DNA of 64,000 nucleotides from positions 1 to 64,000 of the forward strand of contig JAGKTQ010000006.1 of NCBI GenBank assembly GCA_021153325.1, given 5' to 3'. Source of the DNA: Lachnospiraceae bacterium. Its GTDB lineage: Bacteria > Bacillota > Clostridia > Lachnospirales > Lachnospiraceae. The translations under genes and the position numbers were made by a program. Below are positions 27,753 to 37,300 of the stretch, one piece after another (positions within the stretch are counted from its first letter, which is position 1; every line of letters starts with the position of its first letter). The notes under the pieces are model-generated. The model searched no databases. It saw nothing but the letters and a program-made list of their open reading frames with translations, and was not told where the DNA came from.

Positions 27753-27857
27753 TGTTTTTCCTCTTTTCTTTTTTCTCAGAACGTATCTTTGAAATTAGTT
27801 GTTCTGTCTTTTTGATTTTCTGTCAGGAAATGGAAATCCTTCAAGGTCATCCCAAGT

Positions 27858-27886
27858 ATTATACCATAAGAACGCAACGCCGTCAT
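27858..27886 (-). promoter_or_regulatory. promoter of the binding-protein gene
   Basis: -10 TATAAT (27858-27863) with an upstream TG (extended -10), a 17-bp spacer, and -35 ATGACG (27881-27886). The leader of about 100 nt is AT-rich; I see no riboswitch core in it. Confidence 0.75.
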
Positions 27887-27894
27887 TAACTTTG

Positions 27895-28875
27895 CTACAT
27901 AGCACTATACTTTACAATCAACAGCTCAACGCTCATTTTATCATTCATCCGCCCGGTCTTCACAGCTTCATCCGCTTCTACGCATTCGTTCAATGCCTGT
28001 TTTAAATCCTTCGTCTTAAACTTGGATGCCTGTGCGGCATATTTTCCTACTGTAAAAGGGGGAATGCCAGCCTTGGAAGCAATCGTTTTATTATCATAAC
28101 CTTTCTTTTTCATTTCCTTTACCATCAACAGGATGTTGAACTGTCTGCCAATCAGGAACAAAATTCGCATCGGTGCTTCCCGCAATGCCAGCAGATCATA
28201 ATATAAAGAAAGGGCTTTTTTCTGCTGCCTGTCAGCGATGGCATTTACCATATCAAAGATCTGATTGCTGACTTTTTGCGTACAGATTTCTTCTATATCC
28301 TCTTCAGTAATAAAATCTTTTTCTAAACAGTAACAGAACAGCTTTTCCAACTCCTTATGAATATTTTCCATATCCGTTCCCGTTTTATTCAAAAACAGAT
28401 TCAACGCATTTTCCGAAATATTTTTATTTTCCCGTTTGATCATGCCAAGAATCCAACGCTTTAGTGTATTTTCATCCTGCATTGCAAATTCTACGGATAC
28501 CCCTTTGCTCTGTACTGCTTTATACAGCTTGCTCCTTTTATCAATTTCTGCCTCTGCAAAGACAAAGAAAACGGTTGGTGATGGGTTTAAAATGTATTCT
28601 GCCAGTGCCTCGCCACCCGATTTAAAAAGCCCTGTATTTTCCAATACGATCACCCTGCGTTCTGCTAAAAAAGGCATGGTTTCTGCCAGATCAATAATTT
28701 CTCCTACAGAGACATCCTTTCCCTCATAATAGTGACAGTTCATCGTATCGCCGTCAGCACTGAGCGCGTTCTTCAGCTTGTCTTTATACTGCTTGCGTAA
28801 GTAAGCTTCCTCCCCAAACAGAAGATATACCTGACTGAATGTATTATTTTTTATATCCTCATTAATTCGCTGCAT
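27895..28875 (-). CDS. holA: DNA polymerase III delta subunit
   Basis: Clamp-loader subunit that opens the beta clamp. The N-terminal part (QVYLLFGEEAYLRKQYKDKL) is the normal start of HolA, followed by RRVIVLENTGLF and the helical C-terminal domain with FLIGRQFNILLMVKEM and GIPPFTVGKYAAQASKF. 326 residues, as expected. It lies 52 bp downstream of comEC; comEC-holA is a conserved order in Firmicutes and supports the assignment of this otherwise divergent protein. Confidence 0.93.
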   Translation of the reverse strand: MQRINEDIKNNTFSQVYLLFGEEAYLRKQYKDKLKNALSADGDTMNCHYYEGKDVSVGEIIDLAETMPFLAERRVIVLENTGLFKSGGEALAEYILNPSPTVFFVFAEAEIDKRSKLYKAVQSKGVSVEFAMQDENTLKRWILGMIKRENKNISENALNLFLNKTGTDMENIHKELEKLFCYCLEKDFITEEDIEEICTQKVSNQIFDMVNAIADRQQKKALSLYYDLLALREAPMRILFLIGRQFNILLMVKEMKKKGYDNKTIASKAGIPPFTVGKYAAQASKFKTKDLKQALNECVEADEAVKTGRMNDKMSVELLIVKYSAM

Positions 28876-28927
28876 CTTCTACCCTCTTCCCTTTACCTTA
28901 GCAATACTTCCATATCAAATTTTCATA

Positions 28928-31261
28928 TTAGTACGTGTGTACACGCATGTCAAGCGAATTGTATTCTGTTACTTCCACCCGCTCTCCATCCGTCCAAATG
29001 GTAATTGCTCCGCTCTCCATCGTTTTATAAATTTGTGTTTTACATTCTTCCAGTCTCTCTAAAAGCTCCTTATGAGGATGTCCATAGGAATTGTTCTCTC
29101 CACAGGAAATAATAGAAATGAGCGGGCTTGCAGCCGCAAGGAAATCTGCATCGGTGGAATACATAGAACCATGATGTGCCACCTTCAGTACCGTGACTGA
29201 TCTTCCATTTGTTTTCTGTTCTAACTGCTCTTTTACGCTTCTTTCCGCTTCACCGGTTACATCTCCGGTTAGAAGTGCCGAAAAATTACCGTAAGTTATA
29301 TAAAAGACCTCGGACTGCTCATTGCGGTCTTCTGTCAGCGTTTCCTGTTCCAAAGTGGGATGGAAACATTCTATTTGAAGCACGCCATCCTTTATTTTGT
29401 CGCCCTTTTTTATGTATACGATTTCAATGCCCTGTGCGCGGGCAAGCTCCTTTAATCGCTCCATACCATCCATTTCGTTATCTGTTATCGTTACTTCTTC
29501 CCTGCAATTTGTTTCTGCGTCCGTTTTTTCTGTCACAGGCAGCACCAGCCTTTTTATCCGAATCCGATCACTCTCCGTATCCTCCAGCAATTCTTCAATG
29601 CCGGAATAATGATCCTTATCCCCATGCGATACGAAAACCGCTTCCAGACATCCCACTCCCTGACTTTTCAAAAATGGGGTGATCTGATATGTTCCAACCT
29701 GTGATCGGTCCGTGCTTCCCCCATCAAACAAATACGCTTTTTTGCCTTCACTTCTGACATAAATGCAATCTCCCTGTCCTACATTCAAAAAGGTAATTTC
29801 AAAACCTCTCTGAAAACGTACCAGTAACAGGCAAAAGCCTGTCGCAAGCACTGCCAGTCTTACTACCAGAAAGTACCTCTTCGGTTTTTCCTGTCTTTCC
29901 CGCCAAAACAGGAAAAACAGTAGCGTTCCATAATATACTACCATCTGCCATACCTTGGGTTGTCCAGTTATCGCCACTGCACCCGGAAGCTTTTCCGTGC
30001 CTCCACAAGCTATGGAATAAATTGCAAGAATGATATGTCCTGAAAATGCCAAAAGCTTTCCTGCCATATGCACCAGTACAGACGATGGTAAGACTCCGCA
30101 AAAGAGCACGGCGAGTCCACTTACCATGACCACAGTCATCAAGGGAATAATAAATAGATTTAAAAGAAGGGAATAGATCGGATATTGATAATAATAATAG
30201 ATCTGAATAGGGAAGGAGACAAGAAAAACTGCTATTCCCGGAAAAAGCCCGGACACGATCCGCTCTCTTATCTTTTTTCCTGTTTTGCCACTCTCCTTTT
30301 TAAAATTTTTCTCCAATACCGGCAATACTACACCGATACCAAGCACCGCACCAAAGGATAGCAAAAATCCACAATGCCTTATATACAACGGTTGTTCCAG
30401 CAAGAGCAACACGGCAGAAACGGCAAGTGCGGTCAGAAGGTCATAGGTTCTTCCCAAAAGGTCTGCTGCAATCTTAAATCCAAACATAATAATAGCCCGA
30501 CAGGCAGAAGCACTCATTCCGGCAAGAATGCCATAACACCATATAAATAAGACGGTAGTCACCCCCGCTGCCCCAAGTGGCAGCTTTAATTTTTTAAGTA
30601 TTTTGTACAATCCCATTCCCAGCATAGAAATATGTAAACCCGAAATCGCCATGATATGAATGATTCCATTTCGTTTATATTGTTCTTCTATCGTCTCGGA
30701 CAGGCTGTTTTTATCTCCCAGCAAAATTGTCTTCATGATTCCGGCATCGGTTTCATCATAATAGCATTCCAGCACCATACTGCATTTTTCTTTTATACAG
30801 TATAGCAGTTCATATAATTTATTATCATTTGCTGAAATAGTGACAAGTTCTGTATTTTTTAATTTAAAATCTAATTTTAATATTTGATAATATTGTCTAC
30901 TGTCAAACTCTCCCGGATTCGTACTTTGCATAAATTCCTGCACATTTCCTCTTACAGCTACTGTACTTCCCAAAGGTATTTCATCCTCGTTTTCCATATA
31001 GCACAGTACACCCTGTATCGTTTTTTCATTTTCAAATAAGGATTTTGATTCGTCTGAAATGACGATGTGATTTAAATAGATAATATAGTTGTCCTCCCCG
31101 AACTGGTTTGAACGAATCTCTTTACGATATACTTTTCCGGCAAGATAAACGGTCTTTCCTTCTGCCATGTCTGTTTCCACTTGTGCAGGCGGAAACAGAC
31201 ATACATAAAGAAAAACAGCTACGATAAACAGCAGACATCCTAAAGCCAATGGTCTACGCAT
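28928..31261 (-). CDS. comEC: ComEC/Rec2 family DNA uptake channel
   Basis: Membrane channel proposed to carry single-stranded DNA into competent cells. Order: N-terminal helices, a soluble OB-like domain (to about 190), the Competence domain with many helices containing HIMAISGLHISMLGMGLY, then a metallo-beta-lactamase domain from about residue 500 (VGQGDCIYVRSEGK, VFVSHGDKDHYSGIEEL, LKVAHHGS, GENNSYGHPH). 777 residues, full length. A ComEA-like lipoprotein is encoded at 34.4 kb, separated by a two-component system and a GerMN gene. Whether the organism is naturally competent is unknown. Confidence 0.94.
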   Translation of the reverse strand: MRRPLALGCLLFIVAVFLYVCLFPPAQVETDMAEGKTVYLAGKVYRKEIRSNQFGEDNYIIYLNHIVISDESKSLFENEKTIQGVLCYMENEDEIPLGSTVAVRGNVQEFMQSTNPGEFDSRQYYQILKLDFKLKNTELVTISANDNKLYELLYCIKEKCSMVLECYYDETDAGIMKTILLGDKNSLSETIEEQYKRNGIIHIMAISGLHISMLGMGLYKILKKLKLPLGAAGVTTVLFIWCYGILAGMSASACRAIIMFGFKIAADLLGRTYDLLTALAVSAVLLLLEQPLYIRHCGFLLSFGAVLGIGVVLPVLEKNFKKESGKTGKKIRERIVSGLFPGIAVFLVSFPIQIYYYYQYPIYSLLLNLFIIPLMTVVMVSGLAVLFCGVLPSSVLVHMAGKLLAFSGHIILAIYSIACGGTEKLPGAVAITGQPKVWQMVVYYGTLLFFLFWRERQEKPKRYFLVVRLAVLATGFCLLLVRFQRGFEITFLNVGQGDCIYVRSEGKKAYLFDGGSTDRSQVGTYQITPFLKSQGVGCLEAVFVSHGDKDHYSGIEELLEDTESDRIRIKRLVLPVTEKTDAETNCREEVTITDNEMDGMERLKELARAQGIEIVYIKKGDKIKDGVLQIECFHPTLEQETLTEDRNEQSEVFYITYGNFSALLTGDVTGEAERSVKEQLEQKTNGRSVTVLKVAHHGSMYSTDADFLAAASPLISIISCGENNSYGHPHKELLERLEECKTQIYKTMESGAITIWTDGERVEVTEYNSLDMRVHTY

Positions 31262-31280
31262 TTATCCTCCTATTTGTTTC

Positions 31281-32204
31281 TTATTCAACACTTTCTACAA
31301 GATCTAAATTTCTTTCAAAGCTCTTTGTCAGACTAATGCTTTCGCAGAACATATAATTCGTTTCTCCATTTACAGAAATCTGTACCTTATTTACATTGGA
31401 AAGCTCCACTAAAGAATTGGTAATAGAGTAAATCGTAACTTCTGCGCTCACTCCTGTTGTCTGTTTTAAAAAGCTTTCGTCCAAGTTTACATAACATGTT
31501 CCATCTTTTACTGTCACACTGATGACCTTTGTGTCTGGATTGATCGTCGGATATATGCCCTCTACATTCGGTCCTTTTATCAATTGCTCTACGATCAGCT
31601 TTTCCATAGAAATATTACTGCTATACACACCTTTTCTGGTCGTTTCGATCAGCTTATCTCCCGTTTCATTTGCAAAATAAAGACGCATTTTTACTTGTTC
31701 GTAAGCATTGATCTCATTTCCTGCATTGTCAATGAACATATCTGCTGACATGGCGCCGACTACATTTCCCAAATTATCCGTCAGCGGTTCCCCGCGTACC
31801 TGCATGGTCACATAATCAATTCCGTCAATCTGTGTCAATGTTCTTACGATCGCAGCTCTTGTCAGCACTTCCTCAATTGCATTCTGCTCCTTGTAATGCT
31901 CGTCAAAAGACAGCGTAACAGTTCCATTATCCACCGAATAAGAAACAAGAGAAAATTTACCGGCAAGCGGCGCATTATACTCTAACTTTTCCGGAACCTG
32001 TCCAAGCTGTTGCAGCAATTCTTCCAAAACAACCTCTGTTTCTTTTGTCGCCGTAACATAATCACTACTAATGACTTTCGTCTGTTCTTTGTTTACATAA
32101 TATATCTGATAGGTATCTCCTTCCACCTTTTGCTCTTTCGCAGAACAGCCAACAAGAAAAAGCAGCACGCATATGCATAAACATATTGATTTTATTTTTT
32201 TCAT
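31281..32204 (-). CDS. GerMN-domain lipoprotein
   Basis: 307-residue lipoprotein with lipobox LFLVGCSA and two GerMN domains (first about 45-150, second about 180-295). GerMN was defined in the B. subtilis spore protein GerM, and related two-domain lipoproteins often accompany WalKR-like systems. Visible repeats include TVTLSFDEHYKEQNAIEE in the first domain and CYVNLDESFLKQTTGVSAE in the second. The ATG at 32204 has AAGGAG 7 nt upstream; the ATG two codons earlier overlaps that site. It is 12 bp after the histidine kinase gene. A cell-wall or sporulation role is inferred only. Confidence 0.86.
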   Translation of the reverse strand: MKKIKSICLCICVLLFLVGCSAKEQKVEGDTYQIYYVNKEQTKVISSDYVTATKETEVVLEELLQQLGQVPEKLEYNAPLAGKFSLVSYSVDNGTVTLSFDEHYKEQNAIEEVLTRAAIVRTLTQIDGIDYVTMQVRGEPLTDNLGNVVGAMSADMFIDNAGNEINAYEQVKMRLYFANETGDKLIETTRKGVYSSNISMEKLIVEQLIKGPNVEGIYPTINPDTKVISVTVKDGTCYVNLDESFLKQTTGVSAEVTIYSITNSLVELSNVNKVQISVNGETNYMFCESISLTKSFERNLDLVESVE

Positions 32205-32216
32205 GTGCATCTCCTT

Positions 32217-33689
32217 CTATTGTGCAATATGGTTTAATGGAATTTTCACAAGGAAAGTAGTACCCTCCTGTTCCACACTCGTAAGTTTAATAGAACCTCT
32301 GTGCATCAGAACGGCACTTCTTGTAATTGCCAGTCCAAGTCCTGTACCACCAATTTCTCTGGAATGTGATTTATCCACCCGGTAAAATCTTTCATAAATG
32401 TGCTCCATAGACTCCTCCGGTATTCCAATACCAGTATCACTGATCTCCAAAGTAAAGAACTGATGATCCGCGTCTAATACTACTTTAACAGAACCATGAT
32501 CTTTATTATATTTGATCGCATTTTCCACAAGATTAGTAATGATCAGACTCATCTTAACTTCGTCTACTTCTGCAGTCACCTGTCTGATACTTTCAAAGGT
32601 CACTTCCACATCCCGTTTTCTTGCGATCGGACGTAAGCGTTTTAAAATAATTTCTGTCAATTCATTAATATTAACGACACTGATATTCAGATCTGCCGCC
32701 GTCTTATCCATTTTTACAAGAGCGAGCAAGTCATTGATGATCTTATTTTCTCTATCAATCTCCTCTGCAATATCTTCCATAAATTCTTTGTACAGCTCTG
32801 CCGGCACATTCTCCTGTGCAAGCAAAGAATCTGCAAGCACCTTGACAGAAGTAATGGGTGTCTTTAATTCATGAGATACGTTTGCAACAAATTCCTGTCT
32901 GGAATCATCCAACCGCTTCATCCTTGCCAGCACTTGATTGAACGCATCTACGATATGTACCGTTTCCACATAATCCGGTACATAGGCAAATTCTTCGGTG
33001 TACCCTTCTTTTATGTCATTGATGGCATCGGTCAGATGATCAAAAGGTTTGACTAAAATATTTGCCGCACCTAAAGCTCCGCCTACGATCACCACACTGA
33101 TCAAAATTTCCAAAATACCAGCCTTGCGTCCAAGAATGTCCATGGTCGCTGCAATGCTGTCAGAGGATACACTGGTCAGTATCACTCCTTTGATCTCTCC
33201 ATTTCCCGTACTATCCGTTCCAGATGCACTATTCGAAAGTACGATTGGTGTAGTGATTTCAATATAGCCATTTTGCTTGTCATAATTGGAGGTACTTTCC
33301 CCCTTAAAGCACTGTATGACTTCTTCGGAGATCATCGTTTTTCCTTCGCTGATGCCATAAGTATCTTTTACAATTTTAAAATTGCTGTTTATGATCAGTA
33401 CACGTCCATCGTACAAATTGGATATCTGTCCTAACTCTGCATTAATGACCTCTGAAGAGGTATCCTGCAGATAATTATAATTTAATAAATGGTCCGCAAT
33501 GATCTTCATCTGGGTCTGTACATCCGAAATTTTTACAGAAACAGCACGATCTTCGTAATTATTTAAAATCCCATTTTCCAGCAAAATACAAGGTATGATT
33601 CCTGCCAGAACAATGATCAGGAAAATCCTCGTTTTTAGGCTTTTCCATGAAATATGTTTGAATATTTTTTCTCTCCTTTTGTCCCACAT
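32217..33689 (-). CDS. membrane sensor histidine kinase, WalK/PhoR-like
   Basis: 490 residues: one helix at about 18-40, an extracellular sensor domain to about 190, a second helix, HAMP (LVKPFDHLTDAINDIKEG), HisKA with the phospho-acceptor His in FVANVSHELKTPI, and HATPase_c with N-box NLVENAIKYNKD, G1 DTGIGIPEE and G2 GTGLGLAIT. All catalytic motifs are intact. The gene follows its response regulator by 14 bp. It resembles WalK in order and neighbours, but no PAS domain is evident, so the name walK is not given. Confidence 0.92.
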   Translation of the reverse strand: MWDKRREKIFKHISWKSLKTRIFLIIVLAGIIPCILLENGILNNYEDRAVSVKISDVQTQMKIIADHLLNYNYLQDTSSEVINAELGQISNLYDGRVLIINSNFKIVKDTYGISEGKTMISEEVIQCFKGESTSNYDKQNGYIEITTPIVLSNSASGTDSTGNGEIKGVILTSVSSDSIAATMDILGRKAGILEILISVVIVGGALGAANILVKPFDHLTDAINDIKEGYTEEFAYVPDYVETVHIVDAFNQVLARMKRLDDSRQEFVANVSHELKTPITSVKVLADSLLAQENVPAELYKEFMEDIAEEIDRENKIINDLLALVKMDKTAADLNISVVNINELTEIILKRLRPIARKRDVEVTFESIRQVTAEVDEVKMSLIITNLVENAIKYNKDHGSVKVVLDADHQFFTLEISDTGIGIPEESMEHIYERFYRVDKSHSREIGGTGLGLAITRSAVLMHRGSIKLTSVEQEGTTFLVKIPLNHIAQ

Positions 33690-33703
33690 AGCAAGGACTC
33701 CTC

Positions 33704-34390
33704 TCAGGCCTTAAAATAATAACCGACGCCCCATTTTGTATGCACATATTTCGGTTCGCTCGGACTGACTTCGATTTTTTCACGCAGTCTTCTGATATGT
33801 ACATCCACAGTTCTTACATCTCCTGGATAGTCCGCTCCCCAAACTAGTTTCAACAGTTCTTCTCTGCTGTAGACCTTGTTCGGAGTCAGGATCAAAAGCT
33901 CCAAAAGTTCAAATTCTTTTGCGGTCAGATTTACTTCTTTTCCACAAATATACGCACGTCTGCTCTCACAGTCTAACTTCATATCACCATTTTCAATCGT
34001 CTTTGGAATGGCTGCCATTTCCTTTCTGGCAGTCCGGCGCATGATCGCTTTGATCCTCGCCTTTACTTCCAATATGTTAAAAGGTTTTGTAATATAGTCA
34101 TCTGCTCCATATTCCAACCCTAATATTTTATCCATGTCATCTCCCTTTGCAGTCAACATAACAATAGGCACATTGGAAAACTCACGAATCTGCTGACATA
34201 CTTCAAAACCACCAAGCTTTGGCAGCATCACATCCAAAAGGATCATATCGTATTCCTTTTCTTTTGCATATTGCAGTGCTTCTTCTCCATCGTAAGCACA
34301 ATCCACTTCCATTCCGTCCTGCTCCAAACTAAAACGGATACCTTTCACAATCAATTTCTCATCATCTACAACCAAAACTTTCTTTCCCAT
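33704..34390 (-). CDS. OmpR-family response regulator
   Basis: DNA-binding regulator paired with the downstream kinase. The receiver begins KKVLVVDDEKLIVKG; the phospho-Asp lies in MILLDVMLPKLGG and the conserved Lys in YITKPFN. The C-terminal winged helix contains LTAKEFELLELL and VDVHIRRLREKI. Frame is open to 34405, but the ATG at 34390 has GGAG at proper spacing and gives MGKKVLVVDDE (228 residues). A WalR/VicR-like role in envelope homeostasis is plausible but not shown. Confidence 0.93.
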   Translation of the reverse strand: MGKKVLVVDDEKLIVKGIRFSLEQDGMEVDCAYDGEEALQYAKEKEYDMILLDVMLPKLGGFEVCQQIREFSNVPIVMLTAKGDDMDKILGLEYGADDYITKPFNILEVKARIKAIMRRTARKEMAAIPKTIENGDMKLDCESRRAYICGKEVNLTAKEFELLELLILTPNKVYSREELLKLVWGADYPGDVRTVDVHIRRLREKIEVSPSEPKYVHTKWGVGYYFKA

Positions 34391-34444
34391 AATTTCTCCA
34401 TTCATCTGTAGCTGCTACGCAGACATAACTTTTTCTCTCCAACC

Positions 34445-35140
34445 TTAGTGCACGCAGATTTTATCTTTTAACTTTTGAAACGCTCCCTCTTTTATGCCGG
34501 GAACCTGCATAATATCTTCAATCTGTGTAAAGCCTCCACATTCTTCTCTATATGTGATAATGCTTTCTGCCCTGCTCTCGCCAATTCCCGGAAGCGTCAT
34601 TAAAAGTTCCTTATCTGCATAATTAATATTGATAAGATTCGTTTCTTCTTCAACAACCGCCTCTTTTTGTATTCCTTCTTCTGTTTGCTCCAAAACTTCT
34701 CCGTTTTGTATTTCTTCCTCTGTGGGGATATAAATCTTCATCCCATCTGTAACTTTCTGTGCCTGATTCAAATAATCTCCGCACGCTTCTGTTTTCAATC
34801 CTCCTGCCGCCTTCAGTGCCTCAAATATCCGGCTGTCTGCTGGCAATTCATAAACTCCAGGATTTTCCACTGCTCCACAAATATGTACAAAGCAGCTTTC
34901 CTGAACCGTTTCTTCATTCATGGCTGCTGACTGACTTTCGATTGCGGACTCCTTCTCCTCTATCTTCGAGGAATCTTCTTCCACAAGAGTCTCTTCTTTC
35001 TCTGTGTCTGCTTCTTCCAAAAAATAAGTTGTCTCTTTTGGGGCACAACCCACAAACAGCATCATCGCAACAAACAGTATAAATGCGATTGGTAAACGCC
35101 TCTTTTTTCCCGTATATTTATTCCATTTTTTCTTCTGCAT
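34445..35140 (-). CDS. ComEA-like helix-hairpin-helix lipoprotein
   Basis: 231 residues with a lipobox (MLFVGCAP, Cys near residue 31), an acidic Glu/Ser-rich linker, an SLBB domain from about 85 to 145 (VHICGAVENPGVYELP) and a C-terminal tandem HhH module (INYADKELLMTLPGIGESRAE and IEDIMQVPGIKEGAF, in parts). This is the SLBB-HhH order of ComEA, the DNA receptor at the cell surface. Here it is lipid-anchored rather than held by a helix. The ATG at 35140 has GGGAG 8 nt upstream. It stands upstream of the two-component genes rather than next to comEC. Confidence 0.86.
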   Translation of the reverse strand: MQKKKWNKYTGKKRRLPIAFILFVAMMLFVGCAPKETTYFLEEADTEKEETLVEEDSSKIEEKESAIESQSAAMNEETVQESCFVHICGAVENPGVYELPADSRIFEALKAAGGLKTEACGDYLNQAQKVTDGMKIYIPTEEEIQNGEVLEQTEEGIQKEAVVEEETNLININYADKELLMTLPGIGESRAESIITYREECGGFTQIEDIMQVPGIKEGAFQKLKDKICVH

Positions 35141-35230
35141 AATTCTTTCTCCCATCCGAGAGAAGGCCCCTCATGCATCTATATCATTGTATTCTAAATA
35201 GATATTTTACGCAAGCGTCCTTTTCTTTTT

Positions 35231-35662
35231 TTAAGACTTTTTAAAAATGATGACTCCGACAATCGCAATCAGCATGCCAATCGCTTTTCGCATTTCAAAC
35301 GGCTGTTTTTCCGTTCCCCAAAGTCCCAAAAGTTCTATGCCATATGCGACGATCAGCTGTGAAATAACGATTAACATAACTGCCTTTGCCGGACCAAGCA
35401 GATCCATACTTTTTATTACGGTATAAGTAATAAAAGCTCCAATGACACCTCCAAGAAGCATGTACTTTGGCTCTACTTTAAACACTCCTGAAAATGGTGT
35501 GCGCTCGTATGTCACCCACGCCACGAGACAAACAAGCAGTGCGGTCGCCTGTACAAAAACACTTGCCACCCAAATTCCCGAATTTTTGGTGACCTCCGTA
35601 TTAAATACTCCCTGAATGCTCATAAGCGCACCGGAGATAAGAGCAATAATGATTCCCCACAT
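35231..35662 (-). CDS. YdcZ (DUF606) family DMT transporter
   Basis: 143-residue membrane protein with about five helices, of the half-size EamA-like YdcZ/DUF606 family in the drug/metabolite transporter superfamily. Characteristic parts: ISGALMSIQGVFNTEV near the N-terminus and KAVMLIVISQLIVAYGIELLG. Half-size members often act as pairs, but no second copy is adjacent. RBS AAAGGTGG precedes the ATG. A terminator for the arginine operon lies upstream, so it has its own transcript or follows by readthrough. Substrate unknown. Confidence 0.85.
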   Translation of the reverse strand: MWGIIIALISGALMSIQGVFNTEVTKNSGIWVASVFVQATALLVCLVAWVTYERTPFSGVFKVEPKYMLLGGVIGAFITYTVIKSMDLLGPAKAVMLIVISQLIVAYGIELLGLWGTEKQPFEMRKAIGMLIAIVGVIIFKKS

Positions 35663-35701
35663 ATTCTTTCCACCTTTCTATCCATTCATTTTACAAAACA
35701 C

Positions 35702-35727
35702 AAAGGAGAAGGTCTCCCTTCTCCTTT
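35702..35727 (-). terminator. terminator of the arginine operon
   Basis: 11-bp stem AAAGGAGAAGG/CCTTCTCCTTT (35702-35712, 35717-35727) with a 4-nt loop, about 23 bp after the solute-binding-protein stop; a moderate U-rich stretch follows on the minus strand. Confidence 0.75.
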
Positions 35728-35749
35728 ACTTTTTCCATTATTTGTTTTT

Positions 35750-37300
35750 TTATTCTCCGTCTGTCTCAGAAGCAATATCATCCATGCCTTCGTCGTAATA
35801 TTCCTCAGTGGTTTCCTCTACCGGCTCTTCAATATATTCTTCGGTCACCGGCTCACCTGACAGCTGCCCTTTGATCTGCTCAGAAAGTGCCTTCAAAGTC
35901 GCATTTACATCATTTCCATCCCAAATGTTCGTATAAGCGATTTCCAATTGTACCCAGAAATTACTTGTTTCCATCATTTTCGGAATTGGAATAGATTTTT
36001 CATATTCCTTCCTATACACATTCAGACTTTCATTTTCCTGCTGTACCATATAGGAAGAGCATATTTTTCCGGTACGTTCATACAAACTATCGGAATATTC
36101 TTCGAGCAAAAATGTGGCAAAATCATTTGCCTGTTCTTTCTGTTCTGAGAATCCATTTATTACAATGGCATTTGTTACAGAAAGAGAGCGTCCCTCCAAC
36201 TCGCTGCTTGGATTTGGAACAAGAGCTACTCCATATTCATAGTTAAAAGTTCCTTCCGCCTTCGCCGTTTCCAAAGTGGATATGGCATCTGAGGTTGCTA
36301 TCGTGTACAGAATTTTACCATCCATAAACTCCTGAATAATATCTGCATATTCTACCTCTTCCGTATCAATGGAAAAGAACTGATTCAAATTCTGATACAC
36401 TTTCAGACAGTTGATCGTATCCAGATTGTAGATATCAATATGATCGGTACGGTCTCCTGCTTCTCCACCAACGATCATATACTTACCGGAGAAAAAGTAG
36501 CTATAGAAAATATCCGTCACATCCCATTTAAAAATACTTTCCATCGCCTCCGGTGCATCATAGCTGTCTGCAAAGGTCAAAAGCTCATCCATATTGTCCG
36601 GCAGCAGTTCCTGTACTCTTGCCTCGATCTGTTCCTGCTCCTGCGTCAATGCAGCTGCTTCTACAGCAGTTTCTGTTTCGGACATTGCCTGTTCTTCTCC
36701 GTTTTCCAACGCTTCCGGCTCTGCCTCTTCTATGGCTTCCATTGCCGCTTCCCCTTCTGCAGCATCTTTTTCTGCCTGAATCAAGCTTTCCGCATACTGC
36801 GTCAAATAGGTTTTATTGTATAAAAGTACGCTTGTTTCAAAATAAAACGGATAGGCAATTAATTTATCCTTATACGTGACTGCATCTAACGCTGTCTGTG
36901 GGAAATTCTCTGTCGTACAAATATTACTGTCATCCCGGATTTCACTGGCAAGTCCGGCAAGCCATGCTTTCTCTAAAGAATCATTGCTGACAATGAACAT
37001 ATCCGGCATTTCTTCTCCCGATACCGAATGCTCGTTCAACTCCTCCAGATAATCCCTGCCAGTCGTAAGACGCGGTACCACTCGCACATTATATTTTTCA
37101 TTGTAAGCTACTGCCGCACTGTTTAAGTAATCCGTCAGGCTTTCATCCATGTACCACAAATACAAGGTATCCTTGTCCATGAAAAAATAATTTTCTTCTG
37201 CCTTTTCTCTTACTGTCATTTTATTTGCTCCGGCATATCCTACCAATCCTGCAAGAATACACACGATCAGTACCTCTGCCAGTCTCTTTTTAAAGTTCAT
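35750..37300 (-). CDS. membrane-anchored extracellular solute-binding protein
   Basis: 516 residues similar to family 1 (maltose-type) binding proteins: LYLWYMDESLTDYLNSAAVAY, PDMFIVSNDSLEKAWLAGLAS and a C-terminal FATFLLEEYSDSLYERTG region, in parts. The N-terminus (LAEVLIVCILAGLVGYAG) looks like a signal anchor, without a clear lipobox. Residues about 175-230 are an acidic Ala/Glu-rich insert, and the tail is a run of Glu, Asp and Tyr. No permease or ATPase is adjacent. The ATG lies inside argD, overlapping it by 11 bp with GGAG upstream, so it is translated as the last cistron of the arginine operon. Ligand unknown. Confidence 0.78.
   Translation of the reverse strand: MNFKKRLAEVLIVCILAGLVGYAGANKMTVREKAEENYFFMDKDTLYLWYMDESLTDYLNSAAVAYNEKYNVRVVPRLTTGRDYLEELNEHSVSGEEMPDMFIVSNDSLEKAWLAGLASEIRDDSNICTTENFPQTALDAVTYKDKLIAYPFYFETSVLLYNKTYLTQYAESLIQAEKDAAEGEAAMEAIEEAEPEALENGEEQAMSETETAVEAAALTQEQEQIEARVQELLPDNMDELLTFADSYDAPEAMESIFKWDVTDIFYSYFFSGKYMIVGGEAGDRTDHIDIYNLDTINCLKVYQNLNQFFSIDTEEVEYADIIQEFMDGKILYTIATSDAISTLETAKAEGTFNYEYGVALVPNPSSELEGRSLSVTNAIVINGFSEQKEQANDFATFLLEEYSDSLYERTGKICSSYMVQQENESLNVYRKEYEKSIPIPKMMETSNFWVQLEIAYTNIWDGNDVNATLKALSEQIKGQLSGEPVTEEYIEEPVEETTEEYYDEGMDDIASETDGE

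Noticed and set aside
27753..27857. TPP or other riboswitch before the SsuA/NMT1-like binding protein
   Set aside because: A CTGAGA string is present, but the rest of the thi-box and its stems are not found; the leader is AT-rich and unstructured by eye.
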